In this document: positions 38,937 to 50,500 of the stretch, piece after piece
Position numbering within the stretch: position 1 is the stretch's first letter
Layout of the letters: each line of letters begins with the position of its first letter
Source: Bimuria novae-zelandiae CBS 107.79
Lineage: Eukaryota; Ascomycota; Dothideomycetes; Pleosporales; Didymosphaeriaceae
NCBI GenBank assembly: GCA_010015655.1
Contig: ML976686.1
Coordinates: 1-64,000 of the forward strand
Length of the DNA: 64,000 nt
Reading direction: 5' to 3'
Notes under the pieces: generated by a model
Told to the model about the DNA's origin: nothing
Databases searched by the model: none
The model's input: the letters and a program-made list of their open reading frames with translations, nothing else
Translations under genes and position numbers: made by a program

Positions 38937-39001
38937 AATTCGGAATGTGGCGTATACCCCTGCTCGCCAAGGTGGGCAAGGACTTTTGAAAGGCACCTCC
39001 G
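38937..39001 (-). repeat. Mariner A right terminal inverted repeat
   Basis: 65 bp, perfect match to the left repeat. Confidence 0.95.
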
Positions 39002-39053
39002 TAGTTACTCAGTCAACAACGATTGCCTTAACACTCTTTTTTCGACGTTACAC

Positions 39054-39320
39054 TTTCTTTTCACCTTGGTAAAATGGCAATATCTACATCCTACTACGTG
39101 TTAAACTAGTATTTCAGTACCACTCATGATCGATCCCGCGATAACTTTCCACTTCATCTCTTCTCGCACTGGCTCGTTCTCGAAGGCGATACTCACATCA
39201 CGAACCACCACGAATAAAATACACATCAGTCAGAGCTATCCTCACAATTTCCATTAAGAATTATTCACACAGCGGCGATGCCCAAATATCCCTATCCCTT
39301 CCTCCTGAAGCCAACCCCCT
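39054..39320. other. Spacer between the transposon nest and the AA1-like gene
   Basis: About 270 nt of ordinary base composition without an ORF. It holds the 3' flank of the minus-strand gene that ends at 39321. Confidence 0.6.
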
Positions 39321-39830
39321 CTAAGAAATAACAATCGTCACAGGCACAACCTGGCTACACACAAAGTCCTCGGGGCCGTTGCCACCAGCATGGCAGTACG
39401 TCGGGACGAGTCCCTCACCCGTCCATCCAAACGCGGTACCAAGCTCCTTGTACAGCCTTACGCCGACCTGGCCCTCGCCCTCGCCTTCAATCAGGCCAAA
39501 GCGATACTTGCTCTCGCCGCAGACCTGGACTTCGGAGGGGAGCGACTCGACAGCGCCGATGGAGCAGGTGACGTTGCCGTCGGCGCCGGAGAGCGTGAAG
39601 GAGGCGCTGACGATGCCGGGGTTCTTGCGGAGGTAGAAGTCGGAGATGTCGACGTTCTCATAGGTGGATGGGTCGGGTGCGGTGCCGCTGGGGGCAGTTA
39701 GATGGATGATTGGGGCATGGGGAGGGGGAGGGAGGGCTTACCAGTGTGCTGGGTTGGGGCAGTCTGTGGTCTGGGGGGCGGGTGCCGCGAGGGCGAGGCC
39801 GAAGAGGGTGGCAGCGGTGAGGAATTGCAT
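39321..39830 (-). CDS. Secreted Alt a 1-like (AA1-like domain) protein
   Basis: Spliced gene: exon 1 39830-39742, intron 39741-39688 (54 nt, GTAAGC...CAG), exon 2 39687-39321, giving 151 residues; the Cys codon at residue 30 is split by the intron. Residues 1-16 form a signal peptide (MQFLTAATLFGLALAA) followed by APAPQ. The mature part has ISDFYLRK near the start and ends with YCHAGGNGPEDFVC, the hallmark of the Alt a 1 family, whose two Cys are 11 residues apart as in the family. Another Cys pair sits 14 residues apart mid-protein. Alt a 1 itself is about 157 residues and folds as a secreted beta-barrel; members are allergens and in some plant pathogens modulate host defence. Its role here is inferred only by family. 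It is the only intact gene between the two transposon blocks. Confidence 0.9.
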
Positions 39831-39952
39831 TTTGTTGTTCGGTGTTGTAGTTTGATGGAAGATTCCGAGTGAATGCGAGGTGATTAGAATGTATGTAGTG
39901 GTGAGTTGGTGTGGTGTGAGCTGATGGGTTTTTGAATGTGTTCCTTCTCCGT

Positions 39953-39961
39953 CCTTATATA
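39953..39961 (-). promoter_or_regulatory. TATA box of the AA1-like gene
   Basis: Minus strand reads tatataagg, with its proximal end about 125 nt upstream of the start codon at 39830. Confidence 0.45.
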
Positions 39962-40070
39962 TCCATGGTAGCCGTCTCGTGCATCAAAACAATTCCTCAA
40001 GCTCACCCCGTCGACGTCACTCGTTCGGCGCAATCTCTCGCTCTGGGACCACCTAGACTCCACTGGGGCC

Positions 40071-40096
40071 CATCCCCATCCCCATCCCCATCCCCA
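40071..40096. repeat. CATCCC microsatellite in the AA1-like gene promoter
   Basis: Four tandem copies of catccc about 240 nt upstream of the start codon. Pyrimidine-rich on the plus strand. Confidence 0.7.
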
Positions 40097-40838
40097 CTGC
40101 GGCGCCCAGCGGTCAATAGTCTAAATGCGAATCAGCGAATAAGAGCGCGGGCCGGTGGGCTTGGAAACAAGCTTAAACCCTGCGGCGGCGGGACCCGCTC
40201 CGCGTAATTATTGTTTCTACCCTAATTTTAGGGTGACGCCGCAAAAACGTTATTTCCCTGCAGACATCCACAGTCCTCGCACTGCTCGCAGAACATCTCA
40301 CCATGGTCATCTACAGTGCTGGATGAACCGAGCCTGCGGGTATGGGCCGAGGGAGAGGAGATGAAGAAGCCGTGCAGAATGCAGAAGGGAACTTCGGAGC
40401 AATTCTCGATAGGACGCATGACGAGATGGGCCGAAATGGAGATCGTCGTGTACGCAGGTCCCATGGCTACCACATCGCGTTGTCACGTTGTCTATGGTAG
40501 AGTATTGACCGAGGGTCCTGGAAAGAGTGCACTCTACCCCAGGTGCCGTATCCGAAAGTATCGCGATGCTGGTGCGGGGTGTGCACCCCACTGTGTTGTA
40601 ATAGGGGGTTGATCATGCAAGAACGCAGCGCCGCAGCTTCGTAGGTTAAGTTCTATGCTCTACCACGGTTTATCGCCACGGTATGTTGTATTTGGTACGG
40701 GTCGCGTCGGCAGTTGATCTATTGAAGGTATTCAGAATTTGGATAAGGCTGAAGCTAGCTACTTGTAACGGATAAGGAAAGTGCATTTGCGCGACTACCC
40801 AATTGCTCAGTACATAGGCGAGGTATTGATCATACGTA
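40097..40838. other. Intergenic DNA left of the nested pogo element
   Basis: Normal GC, no convincing gene. Short ORFs on both strands lack recognisable domains. Contains a head-to-head telomere-like palindrome at 40219-40234 (accctaa-tt-ttagggt). Confidence 0.5.
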
Positions 40839-40885
40839 CTCGCCCCACACGCCAACCGGAGGTTGGCCCTGCGCAGCCCAACGTA
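40839..40885 (+). repeat. Pogo left terminal inverted repeat, outer part
   Basis: 47 bp identical to the reverse complement of 53885-53931. The inner part is displaced to 42628 onwards by mariner B. Confidence 0.93.
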
Positions 40886-42627
40886 CAAAGGGTAATCTCA
40901 ATAAAGTCGGCCGTCACGTGCAGCAGGGATTCCTGCAGGGGTAGCAACTTCAAAAGTCGCGCATCTTGATTCCATCTAAAGTATAAGCAAATACACCCAA
41001 ATAAGATGTTCTAATTATGCTGTAAAGTTGTTCTGGCCACCTGCGTCCTCGCAGAGCTCTGCAACGCGCATAAAGTAGGTAGGATGAAGCTTTTCGGCCA
41101 TATACTGCCTGAGTGTCTTATCACCTTGCCAGACCTCCTTTATGTACTGTTCTGCAGCCTTTTTGGCCTCCTTAGAACTTGATAGGTATTCGTAACTTGC
41201 CAAAAAACCTTCTAGACGCCCAAAACAGCGCTTAATTGGGTGTAAGTCGGGTGAATTGGGAGGCTAAGGGCCAAACTTGATTCCTAGAGCTTCAATTTCT
41301 GGCTAGCAGTACTAGAGACCTAGTAAGTGTAGGCAAACGTTATCTTAAATTAAATAAATAGCTACGCCTAGGTTATTATCGCGTATAGCGTAGTAATAAA
41401 GGAATAGGTGTTTCTTAAGTATGTTTTCTACGTACTAGATGCCGTTCATGCCCTTCCCTCCGTTATATACAAACTCCTCTGTTTTAAAGAACTTTTTAAT
41501 AGTAAGAGGTTTCTTAATACCTGCGTAGAGAGCTCCACCCTTCTTACTAGTAGCTTTATTAGTAGCTTAGCGTTAACTATTATTATAGGTAATATTATGG
41601 TTAATTTTCTATAATTACTACTTCTTATTAGTGCTAGCGATAGTCGCGCGAAAGCGTTTAACCTTAAAAGCCTCCTTTACTATATTATTTATATAGGAGA
41701 CGCGTTGTATAAAGTCCTCGCGGCTCTTATTATTGTCCTAAGCCTAAATAATGTAAGGGCGTTAATAAGAGTAAGTAGTATTAGTTAAAGTAGCAGCGTA
41801 GATTATAAGACTAAATTTAGGTAGCGTTGCAGGCAGTGCGTAGATATTACTATCTTATCTAACTAGTCTTAAAATCCTCTGCTTTCTGCCACGTATATTG
41901 CTCCCGCTAATAGACTTAGAGGTCTTATTATAGCAGACAAATATAATGCGTGGAAAGTGTAGGTTATATTTAGCCTTAAGCTAGGCATAGTACTATAGTC
42001 GCTAGTTCTCGTTGTTACTACTAAGCGCCGGTTTTTTAGGTCGTATTTTATAAGTTATTATGTATAGGTGCTGCTCGTCGCGGTGCTCCCTAGTAATATT
42101 ATAGACTATATTCTTATTAAGTGTAATGCTAGCTTTTGCGCAGAGGTCTCTGACAGCGTTATGCACCTAGTAGGTGCCATATATAATAATGTTATACTAT
42201 AGTCTTACGCTTAGCGTAGAGCCATCGCGTACCTTTATAGGTCTGCTAGGAGGAGACTGCTTGACTGTAGGTGTTGCAGCTAGTAATTCCTGTAGTAAGT
42301 TGCCCTTTACGGCGCCTTTAACGCGTCGAAATGCCTTATCACAGGCGTGGTTAGTTATACCCAAATTAGTAGCGATTTCTAGGAAAGTGAGGTTGTATTT
42401 TGTCCTAAGAACGACGATAGCAGCTAGCTGGGCTTTTGAAAGTAGTCGAGAGCTTTTTTTAGCAGGATTTGAAGCCATATTGAGTGAGAAACGTGAGGTT
42501 AAAGTGTAGGTGTTGACGCTTTATAGAGCTCTTAGAGGCTTGGAGGCTCGGAGACTCTGTTCCGCTAGTGACGCGCTAGCTTCTTGGCAAGTTACATAAC
42601 GGCCGACTTTATTAAGATTACCCTTTG
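40886..42627 (-). mobile_element. Tc1/mariner-like transposon B nested in the pogo left end
   Basis: Terminal repeats of 29 bp with one C/T mismatch (40886-40914 and 42599-42627, outer end CAAAGGGTAATCT), flanked by TA at 40884-40885 and 42628-42629. Length 1,742 bp. The ends and the first and last few hundred bases have near-normal composition; the middle (about 41260-42190) is strongly RIP-mutated. Confidence 0.9.
41015..42478 (-). pseudogene. Mariner-like transposase B, RIP-inactivated
   Basis: From ATG 42478 to the stop at 41015 is 1,464 nt, 488 codons, in one frame. The N-terminal 93 codons (42478-42197) are open and carry a helix-turn-helix (TFLEIATNLGITNHACDKAF). The C-terminal 62 codons (41203-41015) are also open. 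In between are many stops. The last catalytic region reads NSPDLHPIK, where Lys stands for the family's Glu (GAG to AAG). The preceding Asp (QDNV position) lies 36 residues before it, not 34. The N-terminal catalytic Asp is not identified. Confidence 0.75.
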
Positions 42628-43315
42628 TAACTTTGCAGCCTAACGTAACTTTTTGTCGCGGATTTTTCTATTTTTTTAATAAACAACCCACAACCATGCC
42701 TAAATATTATAGCGAAAGCTATAAAATTAAGTAGTGTATCTTTAATTATCTCTCTAGTTTTTCTAGCTTAGAAATACCTAATTTTGTAGCTACAGCACGC
42801 GAATAGAGCGTGCCTGTTTTGCGACTTCGAGCGCGCGCTAGAGGCCGGATTAGCCGCCATGACTATAGCGGCACGAATCTACGACTCTTAGAGACCTAGG
42901 ATAAAGCGCTAAAGTCATATATACGTTACTACGACACTATTAGCATGCTATACCTTATGCTATAGTTAAAAAGTGCTACTTAATATATCCTTAATCGCGC
43001 GCACCCCGATAGTAAAGCTCCCTTACTTAGCAAGGACTAGCTATCGCGATAGCTATTAAGAAATCTAGACTATCGCTGTATAAAGTAGAAGTCGCAGCAT
43101 ATTAATTATATAGTAATAGTAACGTTTAAAGCTTATAGCTATTATTTTATTAAGCTTAAAAAGGTAATATACACCTACGGCGTCACCCTATTAGACACCT
43201 ATAATATAGACGAAACCGGCTTCCGCATAGGCGTTAGTGGTAATTAATAAATTATTACTATAGAGTTCGATTATCCCTATATCTCTGCGTTAGAGACGTC
43301 GCGCGATTATATTAC

Positions 43316-43488
43316 TGTCACGAGTCGTAGGTCGAGGGCCCTCGACGGCCCTAGTCCGCTCTAGACTAGTGCTATTCGGGCCTTTCGCCTATCTACTTCC
43401 CTCGCCGCAGCCCTTCTCTTCCCTCTCTAAGGAATCGCCTTAGTACTGTGGATAGACTAAGTCGCCCGTAGTTAGGGCGCTTTTTATA
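43316..43488 (+). repeat. Gypsy 5' LTR
   Basis: 173 nt; differs from the 3' LTR by a few transitions. Contains a GC-rich palindromic core (tcgagggccctcga). Confidence 0.9.
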
Positions 43489-43599
43489 ATACGATCCCTT
43501 ACCCCCTTATAGCTAATTCACCTGTACAATAGAATCGACACGAAGAGTTACCCGCTAGACCTTAAAGATAGTAGGAGACCCTTAAAGTAGGTTACTACC

Positions 43600-46500
43600 T
43601 ATAGGACCCTTTAAATAAGAGCCTCTAATAGTTATAACGCCTATAGAAGACCTAACGATACTTATAAACCTAGAGAAAGATCTCCCTGCCGTTATAAGTA
43701 GTAATAATAACTAATAATTAGAGGAAGTTACCCTCTAAGAACGCCTAGGCGTGCTATAGCTCTAATAACGCATCTAGGAACTAGAGGCTTCCCTAATAGT
43801 AAAGCGTTACTAATTTAAAGGCAAGACCCTAGTTAGAAATAAGATAATAATTATTAGTATCTCTAACAACTCCCTAGAGCCTAAGGAGGGTTACGGCAAC
43901 CCGGACAAGGCTAAAGATATAAGTAATAACCTATTAAGTAATAGCTTAATAAAGGACGCGTCCTTAAGCTTAGATAATACTAGTTAAAACTAATCTAGGG
44001 CCTCTAGAAGCATCTAACGCCCGTAGAAAAAGGATAGACAAGGCCAGGCCCACACTAGCCACGATAAAGAATGTTAAATTTAAATAGTAGCTACTACCCT
44101 AAACGCACAGCTACTAAAGCCGCTAGAACCCCCTTAATTTAAGGGCAGGGGTTGTAAGAAACTAAACTTATAGAAGAGGGCCTATAAGGACTATATTAAC
44201 TTCTTACCTGCCCTTAAAACTAATAAAGCGTAGGTTAGGTTCGCAGTAAGATACTTAGGAGATATATAACATAACTACTAGAACTAAACAGTCGCTAAGA
44301 TCCTAGAGCAAAAGCAACACAGGAAAGTCACCTAGGACCTTCTATAGTAGACTATAGTAGACTCCCTAGGATTAGCCTAGGAGCGAAAAAGTGCTGCTCG
44401 CTAAAGGATTAAGGTAGTTAAACAAGATAAGAAGACCCCTATAGAACTCCTTAACTACCTTAAGGACTAATAGGAGGAATGCAACCTAGAGAAGGCCTTA
44501 GATAATAATAATAAAGACTATATTAATAACTTCTACACGGCACTAGACGAGAAAATCTAAAAACGCCTTAAATAGTAGCTACGTAAATAGAAGAGCCTCT
44601 CTCGCTTAGAAGCGAAGGTAAATATACATTAGTAAGCGTTAAAACCTTATAAGTTAAAAAAATAATGCACATATAATGTTAATAATAACTTCCTTAATAA
44701 GCTAGCTAATAAAAGGCGCGATTAAAAGCGATCTAGACTAAATAACATAAGACTATACTAGAGACGCCACGATAGCGACCGTCGCGACAAGAATGGCAAG
44801 AAGAAGGCTTAGGTAGTAGAGGACAAGGACAAGGACTAATACTTCTACTACCATAAACCAGGCCATTATAAGGCGTCCTGTTTAAAGTACAAGGCCGAGG
44901 CGGGGAAAGACAAGCTGTAGACCAGGAGGCCTAATAGTCTATAGGCAAGGTTAACTATAATAAGGGTTAATAATAACTAGTCGCAGCCGCAAGAACCCTT
45001 AGGGATAGGAGCAGTAGCTTACTAATTATACTAGACAGTAAAGTACAGCACGAGGGCAACTAACAACGGATTAAAGCCCTAGTAGACTATAGAGCTAAAG
45101 CGAATTTTGTTAGCAGTAATCTAATAAAGCGGTTAGGGGTTATAGTAATAATAATAAAAGGCAAACGCTACGTGGCGCTAAATAGATAAGACTTAGGCGT
45201 TCTAGGCCAGGCGAAGCTCCCCTACACTATTATAGATAGTCGCGGTAAAACCGAGAGCAATAGTTGCCTATTTATAGTTAGTAACATTAGTAAATTCGAC
45301 ATAGTCCTAAGAATGCCCTGGCTAGCAGAATAGAACCCTATTATAAACTTCTATAATAAGACTATCCGCTTCGCCTATAGGAAGCGCAAATAGACTAAGA
45401 TCTCTACTAAATTAGTAGAAGAGTTCGCTAGCATGGCTAAAGATATAGTAAATAACTATTTTATTATGTATGCCACCCTAAAGGACACATTAGGAGGCCC
45501 ACCCGGGACGCTACCTAAAGAATACTAGGGATAGTAGGAGGAAGCCTTCTCTAAAGAAGCTATAAGCATCCTTGCCAACCATGGCCCCTATAAGATAAAG
45601 ATTAATATCGAGGAAGGCAAGGAAGTGCCTTTTAAACTACTCTATAGTCTATTAGAGTTAGAGTCGGCAGTTCTGCGCGACTATATCTAAAAGAACCTTA
45701 AATAGGGCTTTATTTAACTATCGCGATTAAGCGCCAGGGCACTAATCCTTTTTATAAAGAAAAAGGATAGAGGCCTCCGCCTCTGCGTCGACTATAGGGG
45801 ACTAAATATAGTTATAATAAAGAACTAATACCTACTTCCCTTAATATAGGAATCCCTTAACTAACTAGGGGATGCCTAGATCTACACTAAACTAGACCTA
45901 AGGGACGCCTACTACCGCGTCCAAATTAGGGCAGGAGATAAATAGAAGACAGCCTTCTAAATAAGGTATAAATAGTATAAATATATAGTAATACCTTTTA
46001 GCTTAACAAACGCGCCTGCGACCTTCTAAAGCCATATTAATAATACACTATCGGACCTTCTCGACATCTACTATATTATGTACCTCGACGATATCCTTAT
46101 CTACTCTAAGATAAAGGAGGAATACATCCAGCACGTTTAGACAGTGCTAGAACGCCTTATTAAACGCTGGCTATACGCTAAACTGTTTAAATGCGAATTC
46201 TACACACGCAAGGTGGGATACCTAGGCTTTATAGTATCTCTAAATAGCATAGAGATAGAGGAGGACCGCGTCGCCTCTATAAAAAATTAGCCTAAACTAA
46301 ACTTAGTCTAAGCAGTTAGGATCTTCCTTAGCTTTACTAACTACTATTAAAGGTTTATAGAAAAATTCTCTTAAGTGGCGGCACCCCTTCACGCCCTAAT
46401 AAGAAGGCTAGAGGGAGCTACTAAGGGCGGATAGCGATAGAGACTCAAGGAATTAGTTATAATAAGCCTACTAAAGCAGGCTAAGACCTCCTTCTACTAG

Positions 46501-48980
46501 CTAAAAGAGAGCTTTATGCGAGGGCCCTTGCTAGCCCACTTTAACCCTAAAAGACCCTTAAGAGTAGAAACTAACGCTTTAGGTTTCGCGATCTTAGGTA
46601 TCTTAAGCCAACCGTAACTAGACAAATATAGGAAGCTATAATAGCACCTAGTTACTTTTTATTCGCGTAAGATAAACCAGGCAGAATAAAACTAATACAC
46701 GCATAATAGCGAGTTACTAGTAATTATTAAAGCTTTTAAGTATTAGTAACACTACCTAGAGGGTGTTAGTAAGAAGGTTAAGCTTTTAACTAATTATACT
46801 AACCTGCAAGGGTTTATGTCTATAAAAGTCCTAACTAGATAATAGGTAAGGTAGGCTAAATAGCTTGTAACGTTTAATTTTAAAATTAAATACTATTTAG
46901 GAAGAATAAATCCCGCTAACGGACCGTCGCGGAGACCCGACTACGAGTTAAAAGAGGAAACAAGCTTAGGCAGGATAGGTAGTTCTTAGTAAAAACTCCT
47001 TAAGGCCCTATAGCACAAGTTATAGCTAAAAGGCAACGCTTTAGACGAAGTAGGCGTAGCAGGCAGCCTATAGCCACTAAAGTAGGTAGGAAGCCCTAGA
47101 CTAGTAGTAGTAATAAGGGTTACTAGACCTAGAACGTTAGCGACTAAGGAGGCGGCGGTAAACGATTTAGCAAGCGCTTACCCTATAGTAGAGCTATTAA
47201 AGAGAAATAGCTAGGGGGACGAAACTACAGAATAAATCCTCTAGTACCTCTAAGGGCCAGAGATAGCAAAGCCGGAATGGCTAAAGCGCTAGATAATTAG
47301 ACTGGCCAACCTATTATAGTACGAGAATAGGCTATACGTGCCACCTCTAGTAAGGGTACACGTCCTTTAATAATGCCACGATAACCCCCTTGCGGGCTAT
47401 TTTAGCTTTGCTAGGATTTTAAAGCTAGTGCTATAAGAGTTCTAGTAGCCTAGTGTCTAATAATATATAAAAAACTACGTCTAGACCTGTTAAGCGTGCT
47501 CTAGGGCGAAACCTGTCTAACACGTAACGCATGGCCAACTTAATAGCCTGCTAGTCTTAAGGGGCATCTAGGAGAACATTACTATAGATATAATAATAAA
47601 TCTACCTAAGAGTAAATCCAGAGCCTATCGTTATAATAGTATCTTAGTAGTTATTAGCTAGTTTTTTAAGATAGCACACTATATCCCCACGCGAAAGGAC
47701 CTAAAGGTAGTAGAGTTAGTTAAGGTCTTTAGAAAAAAGGTTCTGCGCCTACACGGCCCTCTAAAGTTAATAGTTACGGACAGAGGTAGCCTATTTATAT
47801 TAGCTTATTAGAGTACCTTTGCTTAATATTTAGGAACTAAGCGACTCCTCTCTACTACCTTCTACTTGTAGACAGACGGACAGACAGAACGATAGAACTA
47901 AACGCTTAAATAGTACCTTTAAGTATTCTGCAACTACGAATAATCTAATTAGGTAGACCTTCTATCTAAAGCAGAATATTCGTATAATAATAGCATCTAT
48001 AGCTCTATAGGAGTGTCGCTATTTATTATAGTGTATAGCCTAAATCTACTAATAGTAGGCCTACCCCGAGAAGTACAGCTGCGCGGGTTAGTACCCATAG
48101 TAAGGGCCAAAGCGGTAGTTCTAGCCTAGACTAGGGCCTAAATAACCTAAGCGATCCTTAGGGCACAGGCGTACCAGGCGACGTGGTACAACAGAAAGTA
48201 TAAGGCCTAAACCTTTATAGTAGAGGACATGGTATACCTCGACGCCCGCAATATATAGTTAACTAGGCCTAAGAAGAAACTTAACTATAAGTCCTAAGGT
48301 CCCTATAGGGTAAAACGGCGAATTAGTTAATAGGCATATAAGCTAGAGCTGCTAAAGGACTTTAATATTTACCTAGTATTCCATGTGTCTCTCCTAAACT
48401 AGGTAGCCCTAAAAGGACTACTACAACGGGAGCAAAGCCCGCCTAAGGTTATTATACCATAAGTAGGGGAGGATATATACCTAATTAAAGGAATTAAATC
48501 TAGGGTACTCCAGGACGGAGAATGGCTATATAAAGTTAAGTAGAAAGGATATAATAGCGATAAGAACCAGTGGTTATCTATAGAGGAGATCTCTAAAGGG
48601 GCGATAAAGCAGTTCCTAAAGGGCTTAGATAAGGAGACTAAAGGTCGCCCTAAACAGGAGCCTAAGAGGCGGGGTCGCCCCCCTAAAGAAGGAGGAAGAC
48701 AGCACTTAATAGTAATTAGTAATAGATTACTCTAGAGAGTATACTTTATAGGCTGCGAAATACTAGAATAAACAAGGCAGAGGATTCTTAAATAGACTAA
48801 AGACTAGAACGAGCTATCTAGGCCTATTCACGCCTCTCGGGGCCTAATAGAGGCTTATAAGCCCATTCGGACCGTACCCAACGCGATTATAGCCAACCGA
48901 AACCTAACTAAAACCGCCTAAGGGTATAGAACGTGAATAAAATCTGGACACTATTAATAGGGGCAGAAATCCCTAGATCG
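43600..48980 (+). pseudogene. Gypsy chromovirus gag-pol, RIP-inactivated
   Basis: The gag zinc knuckle at about 44839-44881 reads YFYYHKPGHYKASC, the first two Cys changed to Tyr (CX2CX4HX4C). The protease segment near 45085 reads ALVDYRAKANF for the DSGA site. Reverse transcriptase: [11 protein letters not shown] near 45776 and the active site YLDDI intact at 46081-46095. RNase H spans about 46560-46950. The integrase zinc finger and core span about 47370-47960. A chromodomain at about 48480-48600 (GEWLYKVKxKGYNSDKNQWL) is followed by an AT-hook-like KRRGRPPK at about 48664-48687. Stops are frequent, so it is inactive. Chromodomains steer integration to heterochromatin. Confidence 0.85.
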
Positions 48981-48989
48981 TACTAGATA

Positions 48990-50327
48990 ACCCTCTTAAT
49001 TAGTTAGGCGCTTAGACTTATAGGCTTACTAGAAAGTCTCTTAATTACTCTTACTTTTAATCTTTTTCTTTACTTCCTTCGCAAGGAAGTCTAACGTGGC
49101 TAAGACACTAGCCTTAAACGCTAACTACCCTAAATTAGCATTAATAACCCGGGATTAGGGTTAAGAACCCTTACTAACTTAGAAGTAACTTTCTTACGCC
49201 TAGGGGTAAGAGCACTAGCAGTAACTAGGAAGGTTAAACTACCCCCCTCTATAATAGAAGCTTTCCTTTTCCACTTCTCCTTAATAAAGAGGCCTACCAC
49301 CGGAATAATCTCCTTAGGAGGCTAGGTGTTATAACCTAAGTAGTAGGGGGTTAATAGGTTTCCACAGAATTTGGATCCGGTGGCCCTATGCAACTTAGTC
49401 TAGATAACCCTTAACTATACTAGATAATACTTATATAATAATATTACTCTATTCCGTCTCTAGTACCTGCGCGGTGGCCTTTACTAATACCTTATTTAAT
49501 CTAGAGAGGTTAATCTTGTTGCATGTATACGTATTAATTTGGCTTAAGCGCGGTATAAGGGTAATTAAAGCACTTAACACGTTCTCTAAGTTATCTTTAG
49601 GTATCTGCTACTAATTAGCCTTAAAACCCCTATATAACCCTCGAAGCGCTAACTTACCTACTAATAATCCTTACTATCGCCGTAGCAGGCATCGTAGCGG
49701 TAGATTAAATTATAGTCCTTTAAATCTATTAGGCTAAGATTAATATATACTGCTTTAGACTAGACACGACGCATCTCCTTAACCTAAAACTAGCAGAGCT
49801 TTATCTTCTTGTAATTAGACTACTTAAGGCTATCTAGGATAATAGGAAGGCAGGTATAGTATAGGTTAATAGTACTAATCACGCTCGCACGAGCCTTGTT
49901 AACTAGGGCCTTAAGAATGGCGTTTGCGGCACTTATAGTGCTAAATAGCATAGGTATATCTAGACAAAGTCTAAAGGTTACTAAAGAGGGCGGTAGAGAA
50001 GTAATAAGTACGGGGACGACTTAATAGGCCTACACTAGGTTAGTCTACCTTCACGATCCCTAAATTTAGAGCGGCTAGGTACTAAAATAGGGGGCATCTA
50101 GGGTTAGGCACCCTAGACTGCTATAGATTGGCCAGGTCGTACTTACGGGTTAGGGAGCCTCCAGGATAAGGTAAGCCACCAAGTAGAGAGTAAGAATAAG
50201 GGTTTTAGGCCTTAGTATAAGCCTAAGATTTAGCTTACGTTATTAGCTTACGTAATACGCGAGACCTAATTAGGCTAGTTATTACGTGCTTATTCTCGCG
50301 GTTAAGACCCTTAAAGAAAAGAGCCTT
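48990..50327 (+). other. Long 3' region of the Gypsy element without domains
   Basis: About 1.3 kb between the readable end of pol and the 3' LTR. I see no retroelement domain on either strand. It could be a non-coding 3' region or a degraded extra ORF. Confidence 0.5.
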
Positions 50328-50500
50328 TGTTACGAGTCGTAGGTCGAGGGCCCTCGACGGCCCTAGTCCGCTCTAGACCGGCGCTATCCGGGCCTTCCGC
50401 CTATCTACTTCCCTCGCCGCAGCCCTTCTCTTCCCTCTCTAAGGGATTGCCTTAGTACTGTGGATAGACTGAGTCGCCCGTAGTCAGGGCGCTTTTTACA
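50328..50500 (+). repeat. Gypsy 3' LTR
   Basis: 173 nt, ends with an intact CA; preceded by an A/G-rich tract aaagaaaagag. Confidence 0.9.

Larger units (their letters stand above)
37482..39001 (+). mobile_element. Young Tc1/mariner transposon A, 1,520 bp
   Basis: Perfect 65-bp terminal inverted repeats (37482-37546 and 38937-39001, outer end CGGAGGTGCC) flanked by the TA duplication (37480-37481, 39002-39003). Base composition is normal and there is almost no RIP, unlike everything to its left, so it is the latest arrival in this nest. Confidence 0.95.
37398..39053 (+). repeat. Probable Copia 4 3' LTR, interrupted by mariner A
   Basis: Begins tgtggcggtttag right after a purine tract, is broken at the TA at 37480-37481 by the mariner, and probably ends gttaca near 39053. 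No matching 5' LTR is in the window, so the right end is a guess from the TG...CA rule. Confidence 0.4.
43316..50500 (+). mobile_element. Ty3/Gypsy chromovirus nested in the pogo transposase gene
   Basis: LTRs of 173 nt at 43316-43488 and 50328-50500 (start TGT[C/T]ACGAG, end TTTTA[C/T]A) with the 5-bp duplication ATTAC on both sides (43311-43315, 50501-50505). Total 7,185 bp. Domains run gag, protease, reverse transcriptase, RNase H, integrase, chromodomain on the plus strand. Confidence 0.93.

Noticed and set aside
40316..40612. 98-codon plus-strand ORF in the intergenic island
   Set aside because: Overlaps ORFs of similar size on the other strand, no recognisable domain, atypical composition.
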